From NCBI GenBank assembly GCA_032716605.1, contig CM064517.1:25412840-25476839 (forward strand): DNA of 64,000 bases, written 5' to 3'. This document shows, one piece after another, positions 1 to 9,871 of the stretch. Made by a program: the position numbers and the translations under genes. Origin of the DNA: Paralithodes platypus. Lineage: Eukaryota > Arthropoda > Malacostraca > Decapoda > Lithodidae. The notes beneath the pieces were generated by a model, which saw only the letters and a program-made list of their open reading frames with translations, was not told the DNA's origin and made no database searches. How positions within the stretch are numbered: position 1 is the stretch's first letter; every line of letters starts with the position of its first letter.

Positions 1-13
1 GTAGAAACATACA

Positions 14-16
<3 letters not shown>

Positions 17-74
<58 letters not shown>
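17..74. repeat. (TA)n microsatellite
   Basis: Uninterrupted TA dinucleotide array at the left edge of the window. No gene signal. Confidence 0.97.
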
Positions 75-77
<3 letters not shown>

Positions 78-94
78 GGTTATAATTATAGCCT

Positions 95-429
95 TTAAGG
101 GGAGGTCTTTAGTTGATTCCCTAGACTTCCATCAAGCTTAAAATTACTCCCCCTTGACCCCCTTTCAAGACAAATTTGTACATTTTTCGGTAGAAAAATG
201 TCCCGGCCGAAGGCCGGTTCCCCTTAAATTACAGGCTCGCTATCGCTCGCCAGGAAAAAATCGACACCTAAATGGCACGAAAGGTCTTAAAATTGACAGA
301 AATGGGTCGAAAGTTTTTAAAATCGTCAAAATAATGGGGCGAACGTCTTAAAATTAGAAAAGCAATGGGGCCAAACATGAGGAAGAAAGGAGTCAAGAAA
401 AAATCCCTCAAGTGGATATCTCCCCTTAA
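95..429 (+). mobile_element. TTAA-A element, complete copy
   Basis: A 335-bp non-autonomous element bounded by TTAA at both ends (95-98 and 426-429), with termini GGGGAGGT at the left and CTCCCC at the right. In order it shows the CCATCAAGCTTA motif, the ATTTTTCGGTAGAAAAAT stem-loop, the CCGGCCGAAGGCCGG hairpin, the GGCTCGCTATCGCTCGCC block, then iteron-like units ending CTTAAAAT. This is the reference layout for the many other A copies. There is no coding capacity beyond a 65-codon chance frame. TTAA flanks and short size suggest a piggyBac-type MITE; that is inference. Confidence 0.85.
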
Positions 430-460
430 TCTGTGCTGGTTCAGGTCTAGTTAGGTTGTC

Positions 461-471
461 ATGTATGTATG

Positions 472-505
<34 letters not shown>

Positions 506-543
506 TGTATGTATGTATGTATATATGTATGTATATATGTATG

Positions 544-577
<34 letters not shown>

Positions 578-666
578 TGTATGTATGTATGTATGTATGT
601 ATGTATGTATGTATGTATGTATGTATGTATGTATGTATGTATGTATGTATGTATGTATGTATGTAT
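461..666. repeat. (ATGT)n microsatellite
   Basis: Tetranucleotide ATGT array with a few ATAT variants. It produces long spurious open frames of Met-Tyr-Val-Cys or Ile-His-Thr-Tyr repeats on both strands. Confidence 0.97.
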
Positions 667-719
667 TAGCACCATCAAGGAACATCGACTCGGCTACAGC
701 TATTCATTATTACCTTGAT

Positions 720-1046
720 TTAAGGGGAGGTTGTGAGTGTGTTTCCTAGACTTCCATCAAGCTTGAAATTACACCCCCTTGAGCCCCTTTCAAGGTAAAT
801 TTTTAAATTTTTCGGTAGAAAAATGTCCCGGCTGAAAGCCGGTTCCTCTTAAATTACAGGCTCGCTATCGCTCGCCAGGATAAAATCGACACCTAACTTT
901 CACGAAATGTCTTAAAATTGACAGAAATGGGTTGAAAGTTCTTAAAATCATCAAAATAATGGGGCGAACGTCTTAAAATTAGAAAAGCAATGGGGCTAAA
1001 CATGAGGGAGAAAGGAGTCAAGAAAAAACTCCCTCAAGTGGAAATA
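720..1046 (+). mobile_element. TTAA-A element, right end lost
   Basis: Starts TTAAGGGGAGG and contains all A modules. The hairpin is the covariant form CCGGCTGAAAGCCGG. It runs as far as the CCCTCAAGTGGAAAT subterminal block, then diverges without CTCCCCTTAA. Confidence 0.85.
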
Positions 1047-1090
1047 TAGGACCATGAGAAAAATGTAAATGTGCAGAATGCCTATTATTG

Positions 1091-1192
1091 CTTGTTATAT
1101 GAAGCTTGCTGAATAGCCTTCACACATCGGTTATAAGGGTACAGGTTGTGAAGTTGTGAAGAGACGGAAGCCCTAGTTGTTGATATATTGTT

Positions 1193-1242
<50 letters not shown>

Positions 1243-1344
1243 TGTTTTATGCAGCTTGCCGAATAGCCTTCACACATCGGTTATAAGGGTACAGGTTGTC
1301 AAGTTGTGAAGAGGCGGAAGCCTAGTTGCTAATATATTGTTATA

Positions 1345-1347
<3 letters not shown>
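1091..1347. repeat. Tandem duplication of ~105-bp unit separated by (GT)n
   Basis: A block beginning CTTGTTATATGAAGCTTG at 1091 recurs at 1241 with few changes. Each copy ends in a GT array (1193-1240 and 1346 onward). This looks like a local duplication of a segment together with its microsatellite. Confidence 0.85.
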
Positions 1348-1386
<39 letters not shown>

Positions 1387-1417
1387 ATGTGCGTGTGTGT
1401 GTGTGTGTGTGTGTGTC
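1344..1417. repeat. Compound (GT)n(GA)n(GT)n microsatellite
   Basis: GT, then GA, then GT dinucleotide arrays with single-base interruptions. Confidence 0.95.
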
Positions 1418-1502
1418 TGTGGGTCTAGACTTAGTTTCCTATTTGGTATACCGTCTTCAAATTATTGTTTTATATTGTCTTACACACACACAACACAACG
1501 CA

Positions 1503-1724
1503 ATTACAAAGGAGTACAAAGGAAATCAAGCAACAACAGGTCTAGTGACCCTTCTAGGCTGCTTGTCCTCCAAAACACTGAGGATCAAGTGTCCAAACAG
1601 TGGTTTAGAGTGGGTAAGGGAACATTGGAAAGGGAACTACTGCCCTGGAACTAATGTCCGTGGCAGGATTAGGAAGTTAGTAGGGGATAGATGGGTTAGT
1701 AACTGAGGGGGGGATAAAATAAAG
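1503..1724 (-). mobile_element. 3' untranslated part of CR1-like LINE
   Basis: On the minus strand this directly follows the stop codon of the reverse transcriptase remnant at 1725-2635. An almost identical segment without coding sequence lies at 32120-32360, so it is a repeated LINE 3' end. The distal end carries the short direct repeat TTTGTACTCC, a kind of terminus seen in CR1/L2-type elements. Confidence 0.7.
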
Positions 1725-2635
1725 TTATTCATTTACAAACGCAGTCAGTCGCGGGTTTGATGCGAGATATTTGTCTAAACGGAGTTTAAATGAATCAACG
1801 GTGCTGCAGTCTATAACGTCTCGGGGAAGCCCATTCCACAAGTTGACAACTCGATTGAACAAGAAATTCTTAGATTCGTGTGAATTAAAAGATTTACCAA
1901 TAATTTTGCAACCGTTTCCCCGCGTGTAATTAGATTGGTCGATAGTGAAGTACTTACTACAGTTCATATTGTCGATGCCTTTGATGATTTTGAACACTTG
2001 AATGAAGTCACCTCTTAATCTGCGCTGGGTTAAAGGAAATAGATTTAATTCTCTAAGACGCTCTTCGTATGGTTTGTTCTTTAGGCTAGGTATCATTTTG
2101 GTAACTCTACGTTGAACTCGTTCTAGCTTGTTTATATCGTTTTGGTAATAAGGGCACCAGGATTGAACGCAGTATTCCAGAAGAGGGCGGACTAAGGAAT
2201 TGTAAAGGGTTAGGATAACTTCTTTGGATTTATGCTCAAATGACCTGCCTATAAAGCCAATTATTTTGTTTGCCTTAACAACTTCTGAACATTGTTGACT
2301 CGGTTTTAGGTTACTCGATATTGTTACTCCCAGATCGGTTTCTCTGTTTACATTCTTAAGCTGAGTGCCATTCATCGAATAGTTTGCTTTCTCATTTAGG
2401 TATCCGATATGTAGTACTTTACATTTATCCGCATTGAAACTCATTTGCCAAATTTGGGCCCAACATGACAATTTATCTAGATTGTGTTGCATATCGTCAA
2501 CTTGTTCTTTTGAGAGTACGCTATTTGCAATTTTTGTATCGTCAGCAAATTTTGAGATTGTACAGGTGAGACCCTCATCTATGTCGTTGATGTAAATTAG
2601 AAAGAGAATTGGTCCTAGTACCGATCCCTGGGGTA
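1725..2635 (-). pseudogene. Reverse transcriptase C-terminal half, CR1/L2-like LINE, 5'-truncated
   Basis: This frame encodes the C-terminal part of a non-LTR retrotransposon reverse transcriptase, the enzyme that copies element RNA at a nicked target. About 300 codons are open. It enters the family exactly at the V-PQGSVLGP motif (RT block 4), followed by the catalytic FADD box (KFADDTK), the DLGV motif, and the thumb/C-terminal segment with SLVRPLLEYC and LERVQRRVTK. It ends in a normal stop with a shared 3' UTR beyond. Everything upstream, including endonuclease and the N-terminal RT blocks, is missing and replaced by a CA array, so it is a 5'-truncated dead copy. The apparent N-terminal Cys-Val repeat is microsatellite read-through. 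CR1/L2 placement is from motif style, not a tree. Confidence 0.88.
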
Positions 2636-2741
2636 CACACACACACACGCACTCATTCACACACACACACACAACACAACGCAATTACACACACACACGC
2701 ACCCATTCACACACAATACCAATTACACAAACACAATCAAC

Positions 2742-2802
<61 letters not shown>

Positions 2803-2812
2803 ACCCACCCAC
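2634..2812. repeat. (CA)n-rich microsatellite block
   Basis: Long CA array with interruptions, ending CCCACCCACC. It abuts the truncated LINE 5' end. Between 2813 and 3016 I see only a C-homopolymer (about 2901-2919) and unassigned sequence. Confidence 0.95.
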
Positions 2813-3011
2813 CCTAATAACCCCCAACTCCACAAACCAAATAACACGCGTCCCACTTTAACCCTCTCTCAGTTAATAAGAGATCATAAAAATAGAAGCC
2901 ACCCCCCCCCCCCCCCCCCTCCACCCCCAGCCACCGATGACCTCAAGACGAGTTTTTCCCTCAGAGCGTTACGAAATGCTCGGGAAATATGTAATGCTTG
3001 ACCTAAAAGAT

Positions 3012-3016
<5 letters not shown>

Positions 3017-3061
<45 letters not shown>

Positions 3062-3119
3062 TGAAAGTGTGTGTGTCATAGTGATAGTGATTGTGAGTTA
3101 GTGTGTGTCTGTGTGTGTA

Positions 3120-3160
<41 letters not shown>
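3017..3160. repeat. (GA)n / (GT)n microsatellites
   Basis: GA array at 3017-3059, mixed GT stretch, second GA array at 3123-3158. Confidence 0.95.
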
Positions 3161-3225
3161 ATTAGACAAGCAATGATAAACTGGCATATAATCAGACAAT
3201 AGAATATGGAGAGCATAAGCAATAA

Positions 3226-3360
3226 TACGTTTGTTCCCTAGACCTCCATCAAGCTTTAACTAACAAATACCCACATGACACCCCTTCCAGATAAATTTGT
3301 TCATTTTTCGATGGAATAATAAGGTCCTGGCTCCTAACTTGCAGGCATAGCCTACGTATG
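3226..3360 (+). mobile_element. TTAA-A element, left fragment, split by SINE
   Basis: Left half of an A-type copy: GTTTGTTCCCTAGACCTCC, the CATCAAGCTTTAA motif, and a degraded stem-loop ATTTTTCGATGGAATAAT. It breaks off at the position where GGCTCGC should begin; the rest resumes at 3866. The segment between is a tRNA-headed retroposon. Confidence 0.75.
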
Positions 3361-3865
3361 TAGGGGAGGTGTGGTGGAGTGGTCATGCCACTGGATTGGT
3401 AATCCAATGGACCCGGGTTCAAATACCGATATGTCAATGGGAAGATATTATTGGGATTGAATTTGTGCTGTACCTAGTATCAGTGCATTACCACAAAGCC
3501 CACGGAAATTCCAAAAAAATACCCTCCATTGTCCCTGATTAAATAACACTGTATGAATATTCCCATATTCAAAATATGTTACAGGGGGACAACGCCTAGT
3601 GAGTTCACTGCTCAATAGGTGGCGTTCTGAGAGTGAGGGTCTGAGTCTGGAGGGTGAGACGGTGAAGCACTTGAGCGAAGCAACCAGCCGCTTCAGAGAT
3701 GGAGCTGCTTGGAGCCATGATGGATACTGCACATGTCTCACTCCCCAGACTGGAACAAGACCTCACGGGCTTCACCGTGTTGAGCGGTGTAATGTACAGG
3801 CTCTCAGCCTATGCCCGAGAGGGAGTAGTTGGAATATAGAGAAAAAAAAAAAATATATATATATG
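3361..3865 (+). mobile_element. Long tRNA-headed SINE inserted in a TTAA-A copy
   Basis: About 490 bp between the two halves of an A element. The 5' end has an A-box-like GTGGTGGAGTGGTC (3370-3384) and a B-box-like GGGTTCAAATACC (3415-3427). The region between them has an anticodon-arm-like stem and the 7-base loop TTGGTAA, which would place GGT (a Thr anticodon) in the anticodon position. No acceptor stem closes, so this is a tRNA-derived head and not a tRNA gene. A body of unknown origin follows, ending in A12 (3842-3853) and TA repeats. Pol III promoter boxes plus an A-tail and insertion into another repeat support a SINE. Confidence 0.7.
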
Positions 3866-4001
3866 CTCGCCAGGAAAACAACCGACACCTATATAGCACG
3901 AAAGGTCTTAAAATTGACGAAGACATGGGGCGAACGTCTTAAAATATCAACACTAAAGGCATGAGGGAAAGGGGGTCCAGAAAAAAACTCTCCCTAAATA
4001 A
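3866..4001 (+). mobile_element. TTAA-A element, right fragment
   Basis: Resumes inside GCTCGCCAGGAAA and runs through three iteron-like CTTAAAAT units, GCATGAGGGAAAGG and CTCTCCCTAAAT. The terminal TTAA is decayed. It completes the copy begun at 3226. Confidence 0.75.
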
Positions 4002-4080
4002 TTTTCTTGACCACAGAACAGGGAATGTAGCAGTGCAGTGGGAGAATCACGAACACAACAATCATGCCATTTAAGTGTCC

Positions 4081-4315
4081 ATGTTTTCCTGGTGAGTGAT
4101 AGCGAGCCTGCAATTTAGGAGGAATCGGACTTTGGCCGGAACATTATTCTATCGAAAAATGTAAAACTTTGATCTCGAAGGAGGTATCTCTTTAAAAAAA
4201 AAAAAAATGATGGAGGTTTATCGAGGAAACTAAACATATATTAATATATAAATTAATAAATAAGTTAATAAATAAATAACTAGACAAATATGTAAGTACA
4301 AATCTCCCCTAAAGA
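4081..4315 (-). mobile_element. TTAA-A2 element fragment (minus)
   Basis: On the minus strand this holds an AT-rich A2-type left end, CGATAAACCTCCATC, a stem-loop with CGATAG, a degraded GGCC hairpin and the GCTCGC block. The iteron half is missing. Confidence 0.65.
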
Positions 4316-4318
4316 AAT

Positions 4319-4690
4319 CTTATTACAATAGAACAGGGAATGTTGTACTATTTTGGCACGTCACTATTAGGCAAGGGAGAATCCCAAACGGAACAATAGC
4401 GAAGCGTTATTACATATACGGCATTACGAGCGCACCTGGCGAAGTTAAGTACAAGGAAAATAACACACTTTATTTCTCGAGTAACCTTGCCATGACGCGC
4501 CATTTTGGAATCTCGTGTTTACATTCCGTTTTTTGTGTGTTCATTTCTCTTTTTTATCATCAAGAGCCTCGTTTTCTTTGAGCCAGATTGGAAGGTCGAC
4601 TGCGTGTTCCCGTCTCCGATCAATTTATTATTTATACTGTTTATATTTTGTAATTGCTTTTGAACGGATCCGTGTGCACAGATAGCACAT
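4319..4690. other. Unassigned sequence
   Basis: Apparently low-copy sequence between repeats. I see no open frame, RNA gene or repeat homology inside the window. Confidence 0.5.
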
Positions 4691-4703
4691 GTTAAATGGA
4701 ATT

Positions 4704-4706
<3 letters not shown>

Positions 4707-4755
<49 letters not shown>

Positions 4756-5196
4756 AATGTTTCATACTGACAGGTAGATGGATTGGGTGGAGGAAAAATG
4801 CAGGGAAGAGCTATGATTCTTTAAGGGGGGTCACCGGCTTTTTTTTTTATATTTCTCTCCTTTTCTCTCTTTCTCTGACTTGTATACATTTGGCCCCATT
4901 CAGCCAACTGTTTTAAGACGTTTATCCCCATCCAGGTGTATGGGGAAATCCGTATCGCCGGAGAAATTTTAAATGTACAAATCTAGCTTGCTGTAAAACA
5001 ACAAAAAATATATGCTGTCTCGCTACAGCTCGCCAGGAAAATATTGACACCTAGATGGGGGTAAACGTCTTAAAACAGTAGGCTGAATGGGGCCGAATGG
5101 ATACAAGCCAAAGAGAGAGAAAGAGAAAAAAAGCGAGGTGGGCTCCCTTAAGAATCATAGCTCTTACCTGTGTTTTTCCTCCACCCAATCCATAGC

Positions 5197-5242
<46 letters not shown>
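4707..5242. repeat. Large palindrome surrounding TTAA-B copy
   Basis: TA arrays (4707-4742 and 5195-5242) bracket a pair of roughly 43-bp inverted arms (4778-4820 and 5151-5193, two or three mismatches). Between the arms sits a family B fold-back whose TTAA flanks lie at the palindrome centre. The ancestral site would have read TATGATTC-TTAA-GAATCATA. Confidence 0.85.
4821..5151. mobile_element. TTAA-B fold-back element
   Basis: A 331-bp copy bounded by TTAA (4821-4824, 5148-5151). Left arm: TGTATACATTTGGCCCCATT, CAGCCAACTGTTTTAAGACG, CATCCAGGTGTA. The right arm is its reverse complement. In this copy the central stem-loops are largely deleted, leaving a short AT-rich loop. Subterminal CTCTTTCTCT and AGAGAAAGAG also pair. 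The whole unit can form one long hairpin. Confidence 0.85.
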
Positions 5243-5246
<4 letters not shown>

Positions 5247-5510
5247 TATACAGTATATCAATACCGGTATCTACCTTTAAAAACATCCAGCAATGATATT
5301 TAAATTTAGAAATTACACACCAAGTGGAAACATTAACGTCCATGAATATAAGCGGACACGAACATTAATTTAAATCAATATCCATCAGACAATAAATTCA
5401 CCCGTCATAATTTTCACGCCAGTTATAATGATAAAGTGTAGACACTGTGCAGCCTTCGACGAACGGCTTCACCGGAGGTTTGGTTTACTTTGATATATTT
5501 CGGTTTATTC
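5243..5510. other. Unassigned sequence
   Basis: No repeat family or gene recognised. The last part (from about 5470) may be the decayed start of the A2 copy that continues past the TTA array. Confidence 0.4.
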
Positions 5511-5543
5511 TGTTTATTATTATTATTATCATTATTATTATTA

Positions 5544-5584
<41 letters not shown>

Positions 5585-5646
5585 GTTATAATTATTATTA
5601 TTATTATTATTATATTATTATTATTATTATTATATTATTATTATTA

Positions 5647-5690
<44 letters not shown>

Positions 5691-5744
5691 TATTATTATT
5701 ATTATAATATTATTATTATTATTATTATTATATTATTATTATTA

Positions 5745-5776
<32 letters not shown>
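5511..5776. repeat. (TTA)n microsatellite in an A2 left end
   Basis: ATT/TTA array with G and double-T variants. It lies where the AT-rich left end of the following A2 copy is expected. Confidence 0.95.
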
Positions 5777-5777
<1 letters not shown>

Positions 5778-5805
5778 GTGTAGTAGTATTAGTATTAGTA
5801 TTTTT

Positions 5806-6086
5806 TTCTCTCTCCCTAGACCTCCATCAACCTTTAAAAATACCCCCAAGAGCACTTTCGAGATAATTATATTTGTACATTTTTCCTCCTATTTTGCAGG
5901 CTTGCTTTCGCTTGCCAGGATAAAAATCGACACCTAAATGACACGAAAAGTCCTAAAATTGACAACGCAAATGAGGGCGGAAGGTCTTAAAATCGCCAAA
6001 GTAATGGGGCGAACGTCTTAAAATGTCAAAATTTATGGGGCACAGCATGAGGGAGAATGGGTCCAGAAAGAAAAAAATCTCCTTAA
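5806..6086 (+). mobile_element. TTAA-A2 element, hairpin deleted
   Basis: Contains CTCTCCCTAGACCTCCATC, the iteron units (GTCCTAAAAT, GTCTTAAAAT twice) and the right end ATCTCCTTAA. The stem-loop and GGCC hairpin are missing, leaving CATTTTTCCTCCTATTTTGC. The terminal TTAA at 6083-6086 is shared with the next element. Confidence 0.75.
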
Positions 6087-6158
6087 CCCCTTCAGTACCA
6101 TGACGTATTTTTACCTTAGATTCTAGATAATGTTAAACGATTATATACAGTTTAAGAC
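6083..6158 (+). mobile_element. TTAA-D element, left-arm fragment
   Basis: TTAACCCCTTCAGTACCATG followed by the AACGATTATATACAG motif. The TTAA is shared with the preceding A2 right end. Confidence 0.65.
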
Positions 6159-6707
6159 TTAACCCCTTCATTACCGAGGTCGTCTTTTCATTCCTTTCTG
6201 GCAATTATTAGACGCTTTTATTTAGCTTAGGAAGGGCATGCACTAATTAACCCTTTCACGCTCATATGACGCAGAGGTTGCCAGATTAGCAATATGAAAT
6301 AGAGTTCTCTCACTCTTATAATTACCTCTTCAAAATTAGTTTTCTGCCCACAGCTAACTCAAAGACAACTGCAGAGGTTGAAGGAACTAAACTAAAGGTT
6401 TCTAAATATCCCTGATGGTAACAAAGGCTTTAAAGTATCCCCAATAGGCTCAACACAGCTAACTCAAAGACAACTGCAGAGGTTGAAGTAACTAAACTAA
6501 AGGTTTCTAAATACCCCTGATGGTAACAGAGGCTTTAAAGTATCCCTAATAGGCTCAAAATCGCGTCATATGTCGGAGAGGGTTAAAAGGCTTCCAAGTA
6601 TCCCAATTCATTATTTTAGCTAACACACGTCATTCCTTAGTTGTATAAAAGCGTCTAAATATAGCTGAAATAAGAGAGAAAGACAATCCCGGTAGTGAAG
6701 GGGTTAA
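6159..6707. mobile_element. TTAA-D element carrying a nested TTAA-E
   Basis: Outer ends TTAACCCCTTCATTACCG (6159) and CGGTAGTGAAGGGGTTAA (6707) are inverted repeats. Inner arms carry TTAGACGCTTTTATTTAGC and its diverged complement near 6626-6655. A family E element occupies the middle. Confidence 0.8.
6247..6596 (+). mobile_element. TTAA-E element nested in TTAA-D
   Basis: Bounded by TTAA (6247-6250, 6593-6596), starting TTAACCCTTTCACGCTCATA and ending CATATGTCGGAGAGGGTTAA. Compared with the copy at 28231 it carries an internal tandem duplication of about 100 bp beginning at CACAGCTAACTCAAAGACAA. Confidence 0.8.
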
Positions 6708-6736
6708 GAGGGTTTACAGAGATCGTATTTGCCCCT

Positions 6737-7063
6737 TTAAGGGGAGATCTCCACTTGAGGGATTTTTTTTCTTGACCCCTTTCTCCCTCATGTTTAGCCC
6801 CATTGCTTTTGATATTATAAAACGTTTGCCCCATTAGTTTAGCGATTTTAAGAATGTTCACCCCATATTAAGACATTTCGTGCAATTCAGGTGTCGATTT
6901 TATCCTGGCGAGCGATAGCGAGCCTGTAATTTAAGAGGAACCGGCCTTCGGCCGGGATTTTTTTTTACCGAAAAATGTACAAATTTATCTTGAAAGGGAC
7001 TCAAGGGGGTGTAATTTTAAGCTTGATGGAGGTCTAGGGAACAAACTAAATACCTCCCCTTAA
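6737..7063 (-). mobile_element. TTAA-A element, complete (minus)
   Basis: 327 bp with TTAA at both ends. It carries all A modules in reverse order, including GGCCTTCGGCC and GGCGAGCGATAGCGAGCC. It abuts AAGCTTGACGAGGGTCCTGG (7062-7081), the end of an older related copy. Confidence 0.88.
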
Positions 7064-7170
7064 GCTTGACGAGGGTCCTGGGAGGCACTCGCTACAGGCA
7101 GTTATACCTTTTGTCTCCCTCACTCACATAGACAAACAAACAATCAATACTATCTGATAGAAGGAAGGGA

Positions 7171-7421
7171 CAGCATATATATATATATATTTGTTTTGAC
7201 AGCAAGCTAAGTTTGTACATTTTTCGATAGAAAAATTTCTCCGGCGAAGCCGGATTTCTCTATACAATGCTGGCTCGCTATCGCTCACCAGGAAGAAATC
7301 GACACCTGAATGGGGATAAACGTCTTAAAACAGTTGGCTGAATGGTGCCGAATGGATACAAGCCAGGGAAAGAGAGAAAAGGAGAGAAACATAAAAAAAA
7401 AGACCCGGTGACTCCCCTTAA
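7171..7421. mobile_element. TTAA-B element, left arm truncated
   Basis: Contains the central hairpins (ATTTTTCGATAGAAAAAT, CTCCGGCGAAGCCGG) and a complete right arm with GCTGGCTCGCTATCGCTC and GGATACAAGCC, ending ACTCCCCTTAA. The left arm is mostly missing, leaving CAGCATATATA. Confidence 0.8.
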
Positions 7422-7486
7422 GGTAGTGACAGTGGACGCCATAATCAGTGTCCCGGGCTACTTTATTACACGGTTGGTATTTGTAG

Positions 7487-7829
7487 TAATTAATAGCTTA
7501 TAGGCTATAAGAACAATATAATAGACACCTGTGATAATTAATAGCTTATAGGCTATAAGAACAACATAATAAGACACCTGTGATAATTAATAGCTTATAG
7601 GCTATAAGAACAATATAATAGACACCTGTGATAATTAATAGCTTATAGGCTATAAGAACAACATAATAGACACCTGTGATAATTAATAGCTTATAGGCTA
7701 AAGAACAACATAATAGACACCTGTGATAATTAATAGCTTATAGGCTATAAGAACAACATAATAGACACCTGTGATAATTAATAGCTTATAGGCTATAAGA
7801 ACAATATAATAGACACCTGTGATAATTAA
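7487..7829 (+). repeat. 48-bp minisatellite, about 7 units
   Basis: Units begin TAATTAATAGCTTATAGGC and end AGACACCTGTGA, with minor substitutions. Each contains a TTAA. The last unit runs into the left end of an A2 element at 7826. Confidence 0.93.
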
Positions 7830-8791
7830 GTGGCCGCTGACTGTTTGTTGGGTCTATTAATTCATTTATTATTGTTTTGTTTATTTGTTTAGTTTCCTCC
7901 CTAGACCTCCATCAAACTTAGAAAAACACCCCCTAGACCCCCCCCCCCCCTTCAAGATAGATTTGTACATTTTTCGGTAGAATAATGTCCCGGCCAAAGG
8001 CCGATTCCTCCTAAAATTACAGGCTCGCTATCGCTCGCCAGGAAAAAATCGACTCCTAAATGGCACGAAGGGTCCTAATATTGACACAGAAATGGAGTGA
8101 AAGCTCATAAAATCCCCAAACTAATGGAACCTACATGACTTAAAACTAATGGAACCTACATGACTTAAAACTAATGGAACCTACATGACTTAAAACTAAT
8201 GGAACCTACATGACTTAAAACTAATGGAACCTGAATGACTTAAAACTAATGGAACCTACATGACTTAAAACTAATGGTACCTACATGACTTAAAACTAAT
8301 GGAACCTACATGACTTAAAACTAATGGTACCTACATGACTTAAAACTAATGGAACCTACATGACTTAAAACTAATGGAACCTACATGACTTAAAACTAAT
8401 GGTACCTACATGACTTAAAACTAATGGAACCTACATGACTTAAAACTAATGGAACCTACATGACTTAAAACTAATGGAACCTACATGACTTAAAACTAAT
8501 GGAACCTACATGACTTAAAACTAATGGAACCTACATGACTTAAAACTAATGGAACCTACATGACTTAAAACTAATGGAACCTACATGACTTAAAACTAAT
8601 GGAACCTACATGACTTAAAACTAATGGAACCTACATGACTTAAAACTAATGGAACCTACATGACTTAAAACTAATGGAACCTACATGACTTAAAACTAAT
8701 GGAACCTACATGACTTAAAATCTCAAACACTATAGTGGGGCTAAACATTAGGGAGAAGGGGGTCCAGAAAAACGGTCTGCCTCCCCCTTAA
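7826..8791 (+). mobile_element. TTAA-A2 element with internal 25-bp array
   Basis: Starts TTAAGTGGCC with an AT-rich left end, then CCTCCCTAGACCTCC, stem-loop, a GGCCAAAGGCC hairpin, the GGCTCGCTATCGCTCGCC block and two normal iterons. The third iteron position is replaced by the 25-bp array at 8120-8719, after which the normal right end (GGGGCTAAACATTAGGGAG ... CCCCCTTAA) resumes. The copy is 966 bp against about 380 for a standard A2. Confidence 0.85.
8120..8719 (+). repeat. 25-bp minisatellite, about 24 units, inside A2
   Basis: Unit ACTAATGGAACCTACATGAC plus TTAAA, with GGTACC and CCTGAA variants interspersed. It is clearly an amplified version of the element's own iteron (ACTAATGGGGCGAACGTCTT). 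Each unit carries one TTAA. Confidence 0.95.
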
Positions 8792-8820
8792 GACGACGTG
8801 AACTTCTGTAGGCCACTGAT

Positions 8821-8937
8821 TTAACCCCTTCAGTGTACAATGGCGACACTTTGATTTTAATATATACCTTGGTTCAATTGTTACATTGTGTTATCCAGTT
8901 TAGGAAGGATCTGTGAGTCCAAAACGTGTAAAGTATA
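8821..8937 (+). mobile_element. TTAA-D element, left half
   Basis: TTAACCCCTTCAGTGTACAA, later ATCCAGTTTAGGAAGGATCT, then diverges without a matching right arm. Confidence 0.65.
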
Positions 8938-9013
8938 TTTGTTAGAGGCCATTGTAAAACTGAATATAATAGTTGTTTTGTTCTCCTGTTTGCTCCCAGG
9001 ACCCTCGTCAAGC

Positions 9014-9339
9014 TTAAGGGGAGGTATTTAGTTTGTTCCCTAGACCTCCATCAAGCTTAGAATTACACCCCCTTGAGTCCCTTTCAAGATAAATTTGTAC
9101 ATTTTTCGGTAGAAAAATGTCCCGGCCGAAGGCCGGTTCCTCTTAAATTACAGGCTCGCTATCGCTCGCCAGGATAAAATCGACACCTGAATGGCACGAA
9201 AGGTCTTAATATGGGGTGAAAGTTCTTAAAATCGCTAAACTAATGGGGCAAACGTTTTATAATATCAAAAGTAATGGGGCTAAACATGAGGGAGAAAGGG
9301 GTCAAGAAATAAATCCCTCAAGTGGAGATCTGCCCTTAA
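9014..9339 (+). mobile_element. TTAA-A element nested in older copy (site 1)
   Basis: Complete 326-bp copy between TTAA 9014-9017 and 9336-9339, inserted into the AAGC-TTAA site of the older element. The modules are intact and close to the copies at 6737 and 10415. Confidence 0.9.
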
Positions 9340-9534
9340 CAAAATACCCCCAAGACAGTCGAATGTGTTCCTTTTTCGGTAAAAAAAAAGAAAAAATCCG
9401 GTTCCGCCTAAAATGCAAGCTCACTTTTGCTCGCCGGGAATATATTCGACACCTACATGGCACGAAAGGTCTTAGAATTGACAAAGAAATTGGGAGAACG
9501 TTATTATAATAGTCAAGCTGAGGGTGCGAACGTC

Positions 9535-9871
9535 TTAAGGGGAGATTTCCACACTTGAGGGAGTTTTTTCTTGACTCCTTTCTCCCTCATGTTTAGCCCC
9601 ATTGCTTTTCTAATTTTAAGACGTTCGCCCCATTATTTTGATGATTTTAAGAACTTTCAACCCATTTCTGTCAATTTTAAGACCTTTCGTGCAATTTAGG
9701 TGTCGATTTTATCCTGGCGAGCGATAGCGAGCCTGTAATTTAAGAGGAACCGGCTTTCAGCCGGGACATTTTTCTACCGAAAAATGTACAAATTTATCTT
9801 GAAAGGGGCTCAAGGGGGTGTAATCTTAAGCTTGATGGATATCTAAAAACTACACTAAAAACCTCCCTTAA
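9535..9871 (-). mobile_element. TTAA-A element nested in older copy (site 2)
   Basis: Complete 337-bp copy on the minus strand, inserted into the GTC-TTAA-AAT iteron of the older element. TTAA is present on both sides (9535-9538, 9868-9871). The hairpin is the covariant GGCTTTCAGCC form. Confidence 0.9.

Noticed and set aside
3366..3440. Functional tRNA-Thr gene
   Set aside because: A- and B-box and anticodon loop are recognisable but no acceptor stem closes and the sequence continues into a SINE body with an A-tail.
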